A stretch of 5,435 bases of DNA from Jiangellaceae bacterium. GTDB lineage: Bacteria; Actinomycetota; Actinomycetes; Jiangellales; Jiangellaceae. Of the stretch, positions 5,425-5,435 are shown piece by piece. The translations under genes were made by a program, and so were the position numbers. Below the pieces are notes generated by a model that made no database searches, was not told where the DNA came from, and saw nothing but the letters and a program-made list of their open reading frames with translations. Location: positions 1 to 5,435 of the forward strand of contig JASLBX010000308.1 in NCBI GenBank assembly GCA_030146385.1. The letters are read 5' to 3'. Position 1 is the stretch's first letter. The number at the start of each line of letters is the position of its first letter.

Positions 5425-5435
5425 ATGGCATCGAA
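5425..5435 (+). CDS. Possible start of an off-window gene (very tentative)
   Basis: An ATG at 5425-5427 is followed by GCA TCG AA to the window edge, with purine-rich AGAGGTAGGGG at 5406-5416 upstream as a possible ribosome-binding site. Only Met-Ala-Ser can be read. Gene order predicts rpsB here, but the S2 proteins I recall begin MAVVTM, so this may not be the true start. Confidence 0.15.

Noticed and set aside
5159..5431. Minus-strand open frame of 90 codons upstream of the M23 gene
   Set aside because: It covers the intergenic elements, has no recognisable family signature and would run antisense to the expected leader. The hydrophobic start alone is not enough.
1..5435. CRISPR array, tRNA, rRNA, insertion sequence or toxin-antitoxin pair
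   Set aside because: I saw no regularly spaced repeats, cloverleaf, transposase motif or small paired genes on either strand.

Overview
The window looks like chromosomal core DNA from a high-GC actinomycete. Codon use is strongly G/C at third positions. The gene order DUF2469 - yraN - comM(yifB) - dprA - xerC - M23 peptidase is the arrangement I recall from actinobacterial chromosomes, where rpsB normally follows. Micromonosporales is my best guess, from protein wording and intergenic style only.

Layout: positions 1-242 hold the 3' end of a DUF2469 gene. A 210-base intergenic region (243-452) carries a candidate terminator, a pair of DnaA-box-like 9-mers and a hairpin that could mask the yraN ribosome-binding site. 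Then comes a tightly packed plus-strand operon: yraN (453-833), comM (833-2383, stop and start sharing one base), dprA (2367-3515, overlapping comM by 17 bases) and, after a 51-base gap, xerC (3567-4490). A secreted M23/LytM-type protein lies convergent to xerC (complement of 4549-5154), with a long imperfect inverted repeat between the two stops. The last 281 bases are the spacer upstream of the M23 gene and probably also the promoter and leader region of an off-window plus-strand gene, expected to be rpsB.

Functionally, four consecutive genes act on DNA: a YraN nuclease-fold protein, the ComM branch-migration AAA+ ATPase, the DprA RecA-loader and a XerC tyrosine recombinase. ComM and DprA are best known from natural transformation, but both are widespread in bacteria not known to be competent. 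The neighbouring M23 protein is exported and keeps the zinc ligands, but lacks the two catalytic histidines of its family.

The most interesting signal is regulatory. A composite element of about 48 bp occurs twice: at 349-396 facing yraN, and on the minus strand at 5197-5244 facing the M23 gene. Each copy has a perfect TTATCCACA, a second DnaA-box-like site 30 or 31 bp further on, and shared sequence beyond the boxes (AGGGTCG between them, CAGATT-S-GTGA after them). Both lie about 40-60 bp upstream of a start codon in the same orientation relative to transcription. This suggests joint control of the DNA-processing operon and the envelope gene, possibly by DnaA. That control is inferred from sequence alone.
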